From Plicaturopsis crispa FD-325 SS-3 (taxonomy: Eukaryota > Basidiomycota > Agaricomycetes > Amylocorticiales > Amylocorticiaceae), in contig KN832554.1 in NCBI GenBank assembly GCA_000827205.1, positions 3,555,815 through 3,619,814 of the forward strand: a stretch of DNA of 64,000 nt. The letters run 5' to 3'. The translations under genes were made by a program, and so were the position numbers. The notes beneath the pieces were generated by a model, which saw only the letters and a list, made by a program, of their open reading frames with translations, ran no database searches and was not told the DNA's origin. The stretch's first letter is position 1. Every line of letters starts with the position of its first letter. Positions 34,947 to 44,991 of the stretch are shown piece after piece.

Positions 34947-35934
34947 ATGGGTCGGGTTATCAGGGCACAAAGGCGCTCGCACGCCATTGTACGTCGTCCA
35001 CCAAGAAACTTAGGGAAAAGCAGCTAATGTCGATCGCGCGTTTAGTTCTCGGCGCACACACATTTAAACAAGGCGCCCGCCCGCCTCCGTGCCCTCGACT
35101 ACGCTGAGCGCAACGGTTACATTCGGGGCATTGTTAAGGAAATCATTCACGACTCTGGCCGGTGCGTATCTTGCTTGTGTACTTAAAACACCCATTGATA
35201 GAATTTTGTATGCAGTGGCGCACCCCTTGCCCGTGTCGTCTTCCGTGACCCTTACCGCTACAAGCTCCGCAAGGAGACCTTCATTGCGACGGAAGGTCTT
35301 CACACCGGTGCCTTTGTCTACTGCGGAAAGAAGGCTGCGCTCGCCGTTGGCAACGTCCTTCCCGTTTCGCAGTGCCCAGAGGGTACCATTGTTTGCAACA
35401 TCGAGGAGAAGGTCGGTGACCGTGGTGCGCTCGCGCGTACCTCCGGCAACTACGCCACGGTGATCGGACACTCCGGCGACGAGAACAAGACACGAATTCG
35501 GTTGCCCAGTGGTGCGAAGAAGACGATCGCCGGCGGTGCGCGTGCGACCATTGGTATCGTTGCTGGTGGTGGACGTATCGACAAGCCCCTCCTCAAGGCT
35601 GGACGTGCATTCCACAAATTCAAGGCCAAGCGTTACAAGTGCGTACTTTTCTCCACGATTCGCTGGCCCATGCTGATGGCAGTTTTAGCTGGCCCCGTAC
35701 TCGTGGTGTGGCTATGAACCCCGTGGACCATCCCCACGGTGGTGGTAACCACCAACATATTGGTAAAGCTTCGACCATCGCCCGCAACGCTGTCCCAGGA
35801 CAGAAGGTCGGTCTCATCGCCGCTCGCCGGGTGCGTATACCTCTCATTCCCTTGCACAATTATCGACGAGTCCTGATATCTATTCCTTACAGACTGGTCT
35901 CCTGCGTGGTACCGTCAAGGTCAAGGAGGTTTAG
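34947..35934 (+). CDS. rpl8: 60S ribosomal protein L8 (uL2)
   Basis: Five exons. The protein begins [14 protein letters not shown], then [24 protein letters not shown] after an intron, and continues [40 protein letters not shown] and [20 protein letters not shown]. The peptidyl-transferase loop [20 protein letters not shown] holds the conserved uL2 histidine near the catalytic centre. The final exon [13 protein letters not shown] follows the last intron. The KRYN-WPRTRG joint crosses an intron. The N-terminal segment SHAI replaces the usual GAGS of other eukaryotes, a small local difference. Cytosolic large ribosomal subunit. Confidence 0.97.
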
Positions 35935-36342
35935 AGGGTGCACGTCCCGTCTGCCATGCTCTTTACGTTTCCTCGCTTTCGTCGCCTCATTACAAAAACC
36001 TGTATGCAGCCATTCGCATATGCCCACAATCTCCATGCCTGTTTATGCGAAACCACATCCTGCTAGTGATTTGAGAGAAGTGTTTTGTACACCAGATAAG
36101 TATGTGCATGATACTCAGTCAAACATTGCCTCGAGGGGTACCTTCAGGCTGGAGCTGACTACAAATCGAGTTGTCGCCAGATTGACCAGCCGAGGGTGGT
36201 TCACCATGAGAGGTAACGTAAAAGCAAGGGGATTTCCACTTTGACGCATTTCACTTGGCTTGATCATTGCACACCAGGCTTCCTTCGCTGTGGGTCACTC
36301 CAAGTCTACAGCACTCAAGTCGTTTTTCACTAGGGCTCGAAG
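35935..36342. other. Intergenic after uL2
   Basis: 3' UTR of the uL2 gene, then unassigned DNA. Short plus-strand frames only; nothing recognised. Confidence 0.45.
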
Positions 36343-36981
36343 ATGAGACCAAAAGCGAATGTATGGCTTCGAAGGTCCGACGACGCGCTCCCAAATCCTT
36401 GGGAAGAGACACCGCTCCCGGTCGCTGCTGTGCCAGCCGATCACCCGAAATACTTCGAGTGCGCCCTGCAAGGTTTTCGCCTCAGATACCTCAAAGATCC
36501 TGGACTCCCGCTGTACCCATACCGCGTACCGCCCAAGGCGTGGTGTCAAAAGAATGTTCCCAATTTCACGGATACGAGTGCGGCGGCGGACAACTGGGTC
36601 TTATACCACGAATTTCGAGGGAACGCCCCTCCCCCAGACAACGTTGGGCACCCTGGCGATATTTGGTGGAGCATGTCTCGGCAGACGGCCGGGATATGGG
36701 TACGTGGCTTGCAGGACTGGGTGGACTGCTCTGGAGAGAACCGGATAATGGCATGGCCAAATCACCCTCACGTCAGCACTCACCGTTTGTTGCTCCGCGA
36801 CGTTCCAGCACACGGCCACCTCAAGCTGACATCGGGAGTCGGCGTCAAAGTTAAATTTCCGCCGCAAATAAGACATATCCACGATCTTGTTATTGCTCTG
36901 GCCAAGAAGCACGAACGAGTGCAACCTAAAAGGAGAGGCAAGTATTACAGAGTCTCCCTACGGCATTACTTTACGAGCTAA
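36343..36981 (+). CDS. Unknown Trp-rich protein, probably lineage-specific
   Basis: An open frame of 212 residues with good coding character. Notable features are a proline-rich stretch, a middle block with GHPGDIWWS, AGIWVRGLQDWVDC and the His/Pro motif WPNHPHVSTHR, and a basic tail (KKHERVQPKRRGKYYR). The spacing of G-P-G-D, W-R and H-P resembles a short module that I believe recurs in unknown Agaricomycete proteins, but I cannot name the family. The gene may continue through introns into the coiled-coil segment at 37281-38194; I list them separately because a stop occurs at 36979-36981. Confidence 0.5.
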   Translation: MRPKANVWLRRSDDALPNPWEETPLPVAAVPADHPKYFECALQGFRLRYLKDPGLPLYPYRVPPKAWCQKNVPNFTDTSAAADNWVLYHEFRGNAPPPDNVGHPGDIWWSMSRQTAGIWVRGLQDWVDCSGENRIMAWPNHPHVSTHRLLLRDVPAHGHLKLTSGVGVKVKFPPQIRHIHDLVIALAKKHERVQPKRRGKYYRVSLRHYFTS

Positions 36982-37280
36982 TAATATTGCACCGTTATTT
37001 ATTTAAGAATACTCGGACAATGAGCAGAGTCCGCTTGACTCGCATCGACAGCTTGCGAACTCCGCGGGTATGTATGCACAAATTAGTTGTGCCAGCCCCG
37101 TACTGATCTTGAGGACCACAGCCGAAGGAGAAGCTACGAGATCGACCAGGAGACAGGGACTGAGACCAAGGCATAAACCTGGGCCATCTCAAGGCACGTA
37201 CTTGTTCTCATTCGTGACATGTGCTACATCACTAACATTAAAAATGTGGGCATGGCACAGCGAGAGAACCCGGTCGTTCT

Positions 37281-38194
37281 TTGCCTGTCCGTCGCATAAA
37301 TGGCGACAATGAAAGTCATTCCTTCATTGCGACTGATTCTGCAGCCCAAGTCGTGAACACACCAGGGCGTGTGAGGTCCGAGAGCACCACCATCACCGCC
37401 CAAGAAAAGGATGAACTAGACAACAGTTCATCAGATGAACTAGATGCCTTCAGCGCTGTGGGAAGTGAGTGCATGTTATACTCTCGATCTCTATATCTAC
37501 TTAACTAATTCACAAGGAGACACTCCACCGCTTGATGGTGAGGGGGATGCCGCAGGAGCACTCTCAGATGAAGGGCCTCCACCTGCGAAGCGACTGAGGA
37601 TGTACTCACAATCGGAGGGCCGAGGAATGACCCCTGCCGTACAGGCGAACAATCTTTCCGTAAAGCAACGTAAGTGTTTTGCATACCGACTCTTTTCGTT
37701 GTGTGTACTGAACTTACTCGTGCCGCAAGTGCTCAGACAGGCGGAGAAGGTCGCCGAGGCAGACGCAGCGGAACACAGGAGGTTGACTTCGGCACTCAGG
37801 CAATTGAACAACGAACTGAAAGACTGTGCGTCCGTCAAGTATTATCATGACCATTCGTTGGCTGACTGTGAGCTGTACAATTAAAGCGCGGAATGCAACG
37901 GCTGCTCTCGCGAGGGCCTTACAAGATTGCGAGCGTGCTGCAATTGCTTCCGAAGCGCAAGACTATGGTGCGCATAATGATACTGTGGCATCTTTGTCAT
38001 TGATATTCTTATTCTAACCGGCTGTGTAATTCCCAGCGATACAGTCTTTGCGTAAAGAGCTGGAAGCGAAACGTCAGGAGCTTGCAGCAGAGCGCCAGGA
38101 GCGCGAAGCAGAGCACCAGGAGCGCGCAGCAGAACGTGAAAAGACGCGCGAAATCTTGCGAGAGTTGACTGCTCACTATGAGGATGATGTATGA
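37281..38194 (+). CDS. Unknown coiled-coil protein with a heptad-type repeat
   Basis: Several short exons with introns of about 50-70 nt. Visible pieces are an acidic Ser/Asp-rich stretch (DELDNSSSDELDAFSAVG), a putative nuclear signal (PPAKRLRMY), a helical segment (LRQAEKVAEADAAEHRRL) and a C-terminal coiled coil ending LTAHYEDDV. The coiled coil is built on three 21-base tandem units (38078-38140). The start and the first exon are uncertain and it may belong with the gene just upstream. No function can be given. Confidence 0.45.
38078..38140 (+). repeat. Three 21-bp coding repeats (heptads)
   Basis: Three in-frame 21-base units encode ELAAERQ, EREAEHQ and ERAAERE. Each unit is exactly one heptad, so copy-number change lengthens or shortens a coiled coil without shifting its phase. 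Confidence 0.85.
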
Positions 38195-38721
38195 TGTCAA
38201 TGAAAAGTCGGTTAGGGGAGTCTTGTAGATGCACAAGTCCATACTTTCAAGTGCTACATAGTTTGTCGCGCTATTCAGGCTTGTTTTCTTGGTACAGAGA
38301 GAGCTACGAGTCCTTGTCGTTTTTAACAAGTTTCACCCGGGACGTTCAGGTGTTTGAAGCTTCTTCTTGAAGTCGTTAAACCCTCTCCAATGTCTTCCGG
38401 TTATAAAACCATCGCGACCAGAGGTCAGGACTGAGGATCCACTGGTGACCGGTAGTGAATGGTACTTTTAAGTGGAAGGGAAGGCTGGTCAGTGGTCACG
38501 AAAGATCGATGGGGCAGGATAACCATCTGCGGATCAAAAGCTCCAAAAACGAGGGTTTGCAGCGCGGGGGCATTGAGGATACAGTTCTCGATAAGATAAT
38601 ATCGCTACGCACGCGAGGCCTCAATACGAAGCCACCGCCGCTGAGTCATCCGTCTACAACAAGTGAGATGGGACGGCGCAGTGTAGGCCCGTGAGTGCGC
38701 GCACCGCGGCAATGTCGCGAG
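38195..38721. other. Convergent intergenic region, unknown gene / TTI2
   Basis: No supported gene. One plus-strand frame of 79 codons (38455-38694) lacks recognisable motifs. Confidence 0.4.
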
Positions 38722-40394
38722 CTAGGCAACGGTTTCCTGCTCGGCAGGAAGGACAATCGCATCCATTCGTTGTAACGAGTCGTCGCTTTCATCCAGCTGA
38801 GTGTGCAGAGGCAGGGTCGTCAAGAGTGCAGTAACTATCCCACCGACAAGTCCCGCAAACATGTGCGGATCTGCGTCCAGAACTTGCCTGTATTCATCCT
38901 GCATAAGCTGTCTTCAGCAAGCCATTCAAGTTCGCTATAGAAGAAAAAGAAAATCACATCGACAACGCCGGGGCACGCGGCTGCAAGCGCAGTGGAAACT
39001 TCTCTCAGAGTGCACTTCAACTCGTCATTCTCAGCTTGATGCTGCTGTTCTTCGGGATCTTCAGAGGCACTAACCCACCCACCCACTACGCCGGCCACCA
39101 CTTCGCCTCTCCAGCCCTCCATTCTCGGGGCCGCACACTGCACGACGGAATGCAATGCATGTGCGCACGCGAGTCTGAGGCTGATTGGTGGCACTTTCTG
39201 CGGAAGGGGAAGTACCTGAGGAGTAAGTGGCTGCGTAAGCTGCGGTATAAGAGCCTATAGCGTCCTTTCAGATCATTTGCTGTAGTAAACGGGCTACCAT
39301 GGACGCACTTTCAAGAAACGAGCGCAACCAATGCCAAGTCGCTGTATGGTCGCATTGGCACCTTCTACCCCTGCTTGGACGGTCGTTGGCGCCGTAGTGA
39401 TTGTTGCATATGTCCATACAGATCCTATGATAGAGGACAAGACACTGGTCAAAGCTTCAAAGCGTTTGGCAGCATCGGATGGCACTGTTGACGACGCGGG
39501 GAAAGTGCGATCGATGAGCACGAGCAACGTGGCTATGGATACATCAAGCAATTCAGGAGTGTACGGCGACGACAAGTACGTCGTTGCCGTTTTCAAAGAC
39601 TGAATGAAACTGGTCAATAAAGAACGAAATGCAAGATGTAAATACCGACCTGGAATAACAGACTATCAACGCCGGTTCGTTTCAAGAGATCGACGGGGAC
39701 ACGTTCAAGAATTTTTTGCACGACGTGGACGCCGCGGATTTTGTATGGCGCTTCGAAATCGTCGAGGAGAGCCATCACGGGCGGGATGAGTAAGGGCCAG
39801 AGCGTGTTATACGCGTCTGTCTGGTTGTGGTGATTAGAGTACATAGGAATTGGAGCACGGTTGTGAGCTGACCTCAATGTTCTCCACGCACCATAGGAGC
39901 ACCTCGGACGCGCCTCGTGCGCGTTTCCATTCCTGTCCTTCATAGTAGTCTTGGCCGTCGGCAGGGCGATGCAGAACGCGGCCAGTGGTGGTACTCAGCG
40001 ACGGGTGAGGATTGGGTGAAAATAACGGCTTCAGGTGGTCACTAAGTATGCGTGTGAGGAGGGATGTCGGGGGCGGTGGAAGAGATGTGACGATACCTAC
40101 GTTTTATGGTCAAAATTGGCAACGTTCGATATGCAGTGCACACTCACTCTGAGCTAGGAGTGCATATAGAGGGGGAGCTTCCTCAGCTTCTAGGTCGTCG
40201 GCTCTGGAACGTATGCGTGGTGCAGTGAGAGGTACGACTGCTGCGACGACTTGCCCATGCTCGGCGATCGTAAGGGCTTGTTCTCGATCTTCGGTCAATA
40301 ACCCATGCAAAGCAGTGAGGTGGGCATGTATACTGGCTTCATCCGCGTCCCTGAGCGCGGAAAGGAGCACAGAAAGCGTCGCAGGCGTGGTCAT
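38722..40394 (-). CDS. tti2: Tel2-interacting protein 2 (TTI2), TTT complex
   Basis: Multi-exon minus-strand gene of HEAT-like helices. The start MTTPATLSVLLSALRDADEA is at 40394. The diagnostic block is LLIPPVMALLDDFEAPYKIR then GVHVVQKILERVPVDLL and RTGVDSLL, which matches the Tti2 family core. Further exons read LDVSIATLLVLIDRTFP, LRLACAHALHSVV, WRGEVVAGVVGGWV and LREVSTALAAACPGVVD, with the end at LPAEQETVA. TTI2 with TTI1 and TEL2 helps mature PIKK kinases (TOR, ATM, ATR) with Hsp90. An in-frame upstream extension to 40637 exists but looks unlike the family. Repeat copy A begins about 300 bases upstream of this start. Confidence 0.78.
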
Positions 40395-41004
40395 GGCAAT
40401 CCAGCAGTCATGGAAAGAGTACACAGCAAGTCTGCAAAACTTAGGCCGAGGCGCGTCGCGCGACGACTTACAACGGTTGCCTTTTGGGGAAATCATACGC
40501 TTCTCTTTCCAAGTCCAAGTTGAACGCGTCTTGGGCCAGGCGTCGACTGGCCAACCTGTCACGGTCGCTCGAGCAAAGGGTATAGGCGCCTTGATATCGG
40601 AATCGGCTTGTGCGAAACACTCCCAGAAGGTGAGCAATGCAGTCTCTCATAGACGCAACTGAAATGGTTTGCAGAGAGATCGGACAGCCGAGTCGAAGGA
40701 CTGTGGGTCCGTATAGGTACCTGCTCACAGTCTGGACAAACTATTGTTCTGGGTTCAAATTACAAAAGACTTTGCCGCGCCTTTGTGATAAGCGCAGCTT
40801 GCGTGTCTCCCAGAATCGCGCCCCGCGGAACGAGTCACCCTGGTGGCCCCCTTTGCCCCGTACCTTTGGGAACATCCGAAATGGAAGCACAAACAATCGG
40901 GTTCGTGCACTGGAAACACACGAGGCGGGCATTGTTGAGCAATGCACGTTGAAAGTCAAGTTCACCCGATGTTCCGATAAATTTCAAAAGGGACCAGCGT
41001 GGGG

Positions 41005-41012
41005 TATAAAAA
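41005..41012 (+). promoter_or_regulatory. TATA box in repeat copy A
   Basis: TATAAAAA in GGGG-flanked context, followed by a pyrimidine-rich start region. The same element occurs at the matching place in copy B (60476). Confidence 0.65.
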
Positions 41013-42240
41013 GCCGTTCACACCTTCGTTAGCCTAACCCGCCTCTTGCTCTTGACTCCCACCATTCCGCCTACCTCATCCCGCCCCCGCCACCTTCACC
41101 TTTACTCACTTGACTATGTGACACCTCGGTACGCCACATTGTTTCATACTGCGACACCATACGACTAACCGACATGCTCAACAGGCCAACCTCGCGCTTT
41201 CAACTTCACCATCCTCTCATCGCCTGCCCGCCACTTCCACTTCCACTCCCTCGCCGGTGACTGGTGTGCCACATTCTTTTATTCGACGCCACGTTCTTAC
41301 TCACAGATGTTCTCAGCAGGTGGACCTCGCTACTCTGTCGGAGGCTGACACCCAGTCACAGGCAACCGCTCCACTCTCAGTCTGCAGTAGGTGTCTACGG
41401 CTCCCGCCGTGACTTAAACCCTCTTGGGTTGCCTTCCTGGCCCGACGGGGCTTGACAGATATGCGCGGTGAACGCGGCGTTCCCCTTCCTTTGTCCCCGT
41501 CTTGCCGGCGTGCTCTTGGGCCCCGGGGGTGTCCGTGCTTGACGCGTGGTTCACATCGGTTGGACCTCAGGCGTGTGGCTTTCCGTGATGCCGGCGATGA
41601 GACGTCTTGCGCCGGGCCCACGGACTGTCGCGGCCGAGGCATGGAACGTTTGCGGGGTGGGGCTCCGTTCAACGGAGCCTCCACCTGACGGTATAAGTCC
41701 TGCGTCCGTGTGGTCTCATGTCCTCTGGCGGTGGCACACTCTACTTCTTCGTATCTTCTCCGGTGAGTGTCTCGGTATCGGACCCCGCCCCTCTCTGACA
41801 TTGATTTATGCAGACGATTCACCCGCGACATCTCCATTTCGGTGCGTGTGGATCTAAAGTGTCGGTCGCTAACGTCGGACTGTCAAGGTATCACCAGCAC
41901 TCCGACTTTCTTTTCTACCAGCGGGGCTCGGTCAGGGTGGGGGTGCGTCACTCTGACATTTATACGGTGACCCCGACGCTGATTACGGCTAGCAGATTGT
42001 AGATGCAATATTGACGATGAAGACGGGACCTCAAGACATCGCCTTAAGACCGGGCGACCAGCCCAGGGTTTACAGAGCGTCGGCTACGGCAAACGTCTCT
42101 TCGCCCATAATTTTTTCCCTCATGGGCGCTATTCGCTACGCCGTCGACGAGACTCATTTCGTCCTAGTGCTGGATCTCGAGTAGACGCCGTGACGTCGAC
42201 TATGACAGAGCGTCCTCGAGGAAACCCACTCTAGCTAGCC

Positions 42241-42269
42241 GCAAGCGCCACTGTTGCGATGGCGCTTGC
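42241..42269. repeat. Perfect inverted repeat (hairpin) in copy A
   Basis: GCAAGCGCCA and its exact reverse complement TGGCGCTTGC are separated by nine bases. The same arms and the same loop length are found in copy B at 61638-61666. Confidence 0.9.
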
Positions 42270-42790
42270 ATTCGTGGCCTTGCGACCCGTCCCTGCTCCC
42301 TCAAGCTGAGTGGGGACGGTTCTTCGACAAGTATGACTCAAGTCACACGACACCCCGGCACCAGCACACGACGCGTTTCGACTCTGGCTATGGCGACGGG
42401 GCAGCATGGTCACTCCTGCTGTTTGAACCCTGCTGCGAGTCGTTTTCGCCTTCATTCTCATTCTGCCCACGACTGGACGCTTCGGACTTCACGATAGCAA
42501 GTTGGACACCGACTTACCCTTTCAGATTCGCGTCGAGACTTGCAACCGCTTCCCTTCCATGGTTCATCTCAAGTCATCGCCTGGTCATTGAGTCTCCCTG
42601 AGAGTTCGTTATTCGCCGAGTCACTTTTCTCGTCGTTCTGTCTGGTCTCTGCTGCTCGTTGCCTCGCATGTGTCTCGCTACCTCCTTGTCTCCGCGTCTG
42701 TTCTGTGCCCCCTTAGTCTGCGGTCGTCTCGTACCTATCCTGCTTGCCCTCTGTGCTCGGTACTGCCCTTTGCTCTCCCCTCCGTTCGTC

Positions 42791-43213
42791 GCGCCCTTCT
42801 TCGTCCTGCATCTTCCACATCGATTGGCCCCATATGGCTCCCTGGGTTGTCTCGCACCCACCAAGCTGGCGCTCTTTTCTTGGTACTGCACTCCGGTATC
42901 CCCCTCTGTTCGTCGCGCCCTGCTTCGCCTTGGATCCTACGTATCGATTGGCCCCACATGGCCTTGGGGACGTCTCGTGCTCATCTACCGGATGGCGCTC
43001 TTTTCTTTGCGCTGCCCTCCGGTCTCTCCCTCCATAGGTCGCGCCCTTCTTCGCCCTGGGTCTTTCGCATCGATTGGCTCCATATGGCCCTCTGGGGGTT
43101 GTCTCGCACTTATAGCTGGCTGGCGCTCTTTTCTTGGTACTGCTCTCTGGCACCCCCTCCGTCCTTCTTTGCCCTAAATCCTCCTCATCGATTGGCTCCA
43201 TATGGCCCTTCTA
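42791..43213. repeat. Minisatellite, unit about 124 bp, about 3.5 copies
   Basis: Units begin at 42791, 42915, 43041 and about 43160 with GCGCCCTTCTTCG-like sequence. Each carries ATCGATTGG followed by a CCATATGG-like palindrome and then TGGCGCTCTTTTCTT. A degenerate partial unit may precede at 42711. Long frames on both strands here are repeats read through, not genes. Confidence 0.85.
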
Positions 43214-43419
43214 GGGGTATGTACATGCAATTGATATTGTTTACAACCCCGCCATGACAGTGGACGCTTCGACCTTAATCCTCTCGATGACCTACTCCAA
43301 TGGTTCGGTAAACCACACGCAAGACCTGCATGGGGCCCGCCACTCCGGGCGACTCGACCTCTGCCGCCCACAGTTCAGTTATACATCCGCAAGACTTGCC
43401 CGGGGCGGGGCGGCGCCCC

Positions 43420-43480
43420 GTGAGTCTTCTTTCTACTCTCATTTGGACGCTCGACTGACTTCCCTACATATATCTTGCAG
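43420..43480 (+). other. Intron-like 61-nt cassette in copy A (first)
   Basis: It begins GTGAGT after GCCCC, has a GACTGAC branch-like site followed by TTCCCTACAT, and ends CTTGCAG. A relative starts at 43785, and another of exactly 61 nt lies in copy B at 62772-62832. Confidence 0.5.
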
Positions 43481-44289
43481 CCTGCTATAGATCATTGACT
43501 CCTCCGCGCTCCGTCGGCCCACATTTGTGCACGTACTTATCTCGCCTTTCTCTTTTCAGAGCCTCAGCACACCTGCACAGATATCACCTGGCGTCGTATA
43601 GTAGTAGAACAGGCCGCACTGGAACTGAGAGGAGGAGAAGCGCGTCGAGAGGCGGACAATGATTGGTATATAGCCTACCGGCCATAGTCTCAGCTGCATC
43701 GCCCCGCCTCGCAACCTTGGACACCACGATTTTATTCTTCCTGAGCTCCGGTAGACCATCGCAAGAACTGCTAGGGGCCGCCCCGTAAGTCCTCTTCCGA
43801 CTATCATTTCGTCGCACCGCTGACCTCCCTACATGTTTTTGCACAACCTTTCTACGGAGATTCGCGGTGCCCGTGGAGTCTGTTCAGTCGCGTCACTATA
43901 ATATACTCCTTGTTACTGAATCAGCAGCGTAGTAAACAATAGTATTTGCCTCTCAGTCTGTTCTCCAAAGTCCAGTAGCAGGTTAGCGCGTCGACCACAT
44001 CTGTTTTGAAGCGTTCTTCGTGCTAGTCATTCAAGTGGGGGGGGGGGGACCGGGGATTCAGTCCACCGCCTATTCAATGATACGGCGACCCGCTCGTCGT
44101 GAGCCTGTGCTCAAGGCGATCGCTGTGCAGTGGAATCCAGTCCTCGCCAAACAAGATTCCTTGATGCTAAGCGCTAAGGGAGCAAACGATGTTTTGGTGC
44201 GTGTAATCAGGCATAGATTTTTTGGTGGTGCGGTGGAATACATGTGCTTAGAGACGTCCCAACAACATAGACAGCGTATAATGACAGAT

Positions 44290-44807
44290 CTAATCCGTGC
44301 CCGTGGTGACCCGGGCTGTGAAACGATCGTAAAGTCAGAACTACAGTATACCCCGCGACAAGATGGACACTCACTGTAGACCAGCTGGCTCGAGTGGTGC
44401 ACAATGGGCTTGATGAGGCCCTCCTTCTCCAAATGCCGGATGGCGACACGCGCCAAGCTGCCGTTGACTTTCAGGCGCTCGATGAGGATGCTCTGGCTGA
44501 TGAAGCGGAAGGTGGGGACCTCCTTCATAACACGGTCAAAGGTGGGTTTGTCGATGGTGACGGCGTGCTGGGCCTTGTCCTTGACCTTTCCCTTGGACCA
44601 CTTCTTCTTCTTTGCGGCTTTGCCGCCGCTCGATGGCGGGGGTGCTTTAGCTTTGGCCTAGCAAAAGGTTCGCAGTCAGTCTCGGGCGTCATCCAAGCGC
44701 ATCCTGTCGCATCCACCACCGTGCTGCGTTTCCCGTGCAGGTTGAATAGCACAGGCAGCTGGACGGTGGTGCACGGCGGCGTCTAGCAAGAAAGACGGGC
44801 TCACCAT
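44290..44807 (-). CDS. rps25: 40S ribosomal protein S25 (eS25)
   Basis: Three exons: 44807-44805 (the ATG alone), 44657-44375 and 44315-44290, giving 103 residues. After the start codon the protein reads [10 protein letters not shown], then [59 protein letters not shown] and LVYTRVTTGTD. The last intron (44316-44374, 59 nt) completes the Y-T-R motif shared by all eS25. The first intron (44658-44804, 147 nt) separates the initiating codon from the rest. Its start faces that of glucosidase II beta, 184 bases away. Confidence 0.93.
44658..44804 (-). other. Intron directly after the start codon of eS25
   Basis: On the minus strand the ATG is followed at once by GTGAGC, and the interval ends TTTGCTAG before GCCAAAGCTAAA. 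It is longer (147 nt) than most introns in the window. Confidence 0.85.
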
Positions 44808-44991
44808 CGTGGATGTGTTGAGGCCTGGTGGTCGATACAGGGAGTGGTGCGGGATTTCAGTCGAGGAGACCAGCGCCCATTTTGTGTGTCCGTGTTTGGT
44901 TTCTGTGGCGGATCAGTCGCGTCGAAACTTGACGTGTCTGTTTCGATTAATACAGCAGCTCTTCAGCAATACTTCTCGTTGTCCGCAGACG
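44808..44991. promoter_or_regulatory. Shared promoter, eS25 / glucosidase II beta
   Basis: Only 184 bases separate two divergent start codons, so both promoters must overlap here. No TATA box seen. Confidence 0.6.

Larger units (their letters stand above)
40702..43850 (+). repeat. Unclassified dispersed repeat, copy A
   Basis: This is similar in order and orientation to copy B (60174-62832). Shared landmarks are TGTGGGTCCGTA at the left edge, a TATAAA box (41005-41012), a CT-rich body, a block around 41320-41480, an ATG-led short frame at 41718, the hairpin at 42241-42269, and a 3' GTAAGT cassette. Copy A also contains a minisatellite of about 124 bp (42791-43213) and carries the 3' cassette twice. 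I recognise no reverse transcriptase, transposase, integrase or capsid domain and no clear terminal repeats or target-site duplication, so no class is assigned. The right edge is approximate. Because divergence from copy B is clearly visible, the two copies are not very recent duplicates. Confidence 0.75.

Noticed and set aside
40741-40800. Possible tRNA-like box B (GGTTCAAAT) near the left end of repeat copy A
   Set aside because: No cloverleaf could be folded around it, and the matching place in copy B lacks the box.
42574-43201. Long frames on both strands (up to about 190 codons) inside repeat copy A
   Set aside because: They are the 124-bp minisatellite read in several frames. All frames stay open and the peptides repeat with the DNA unit.
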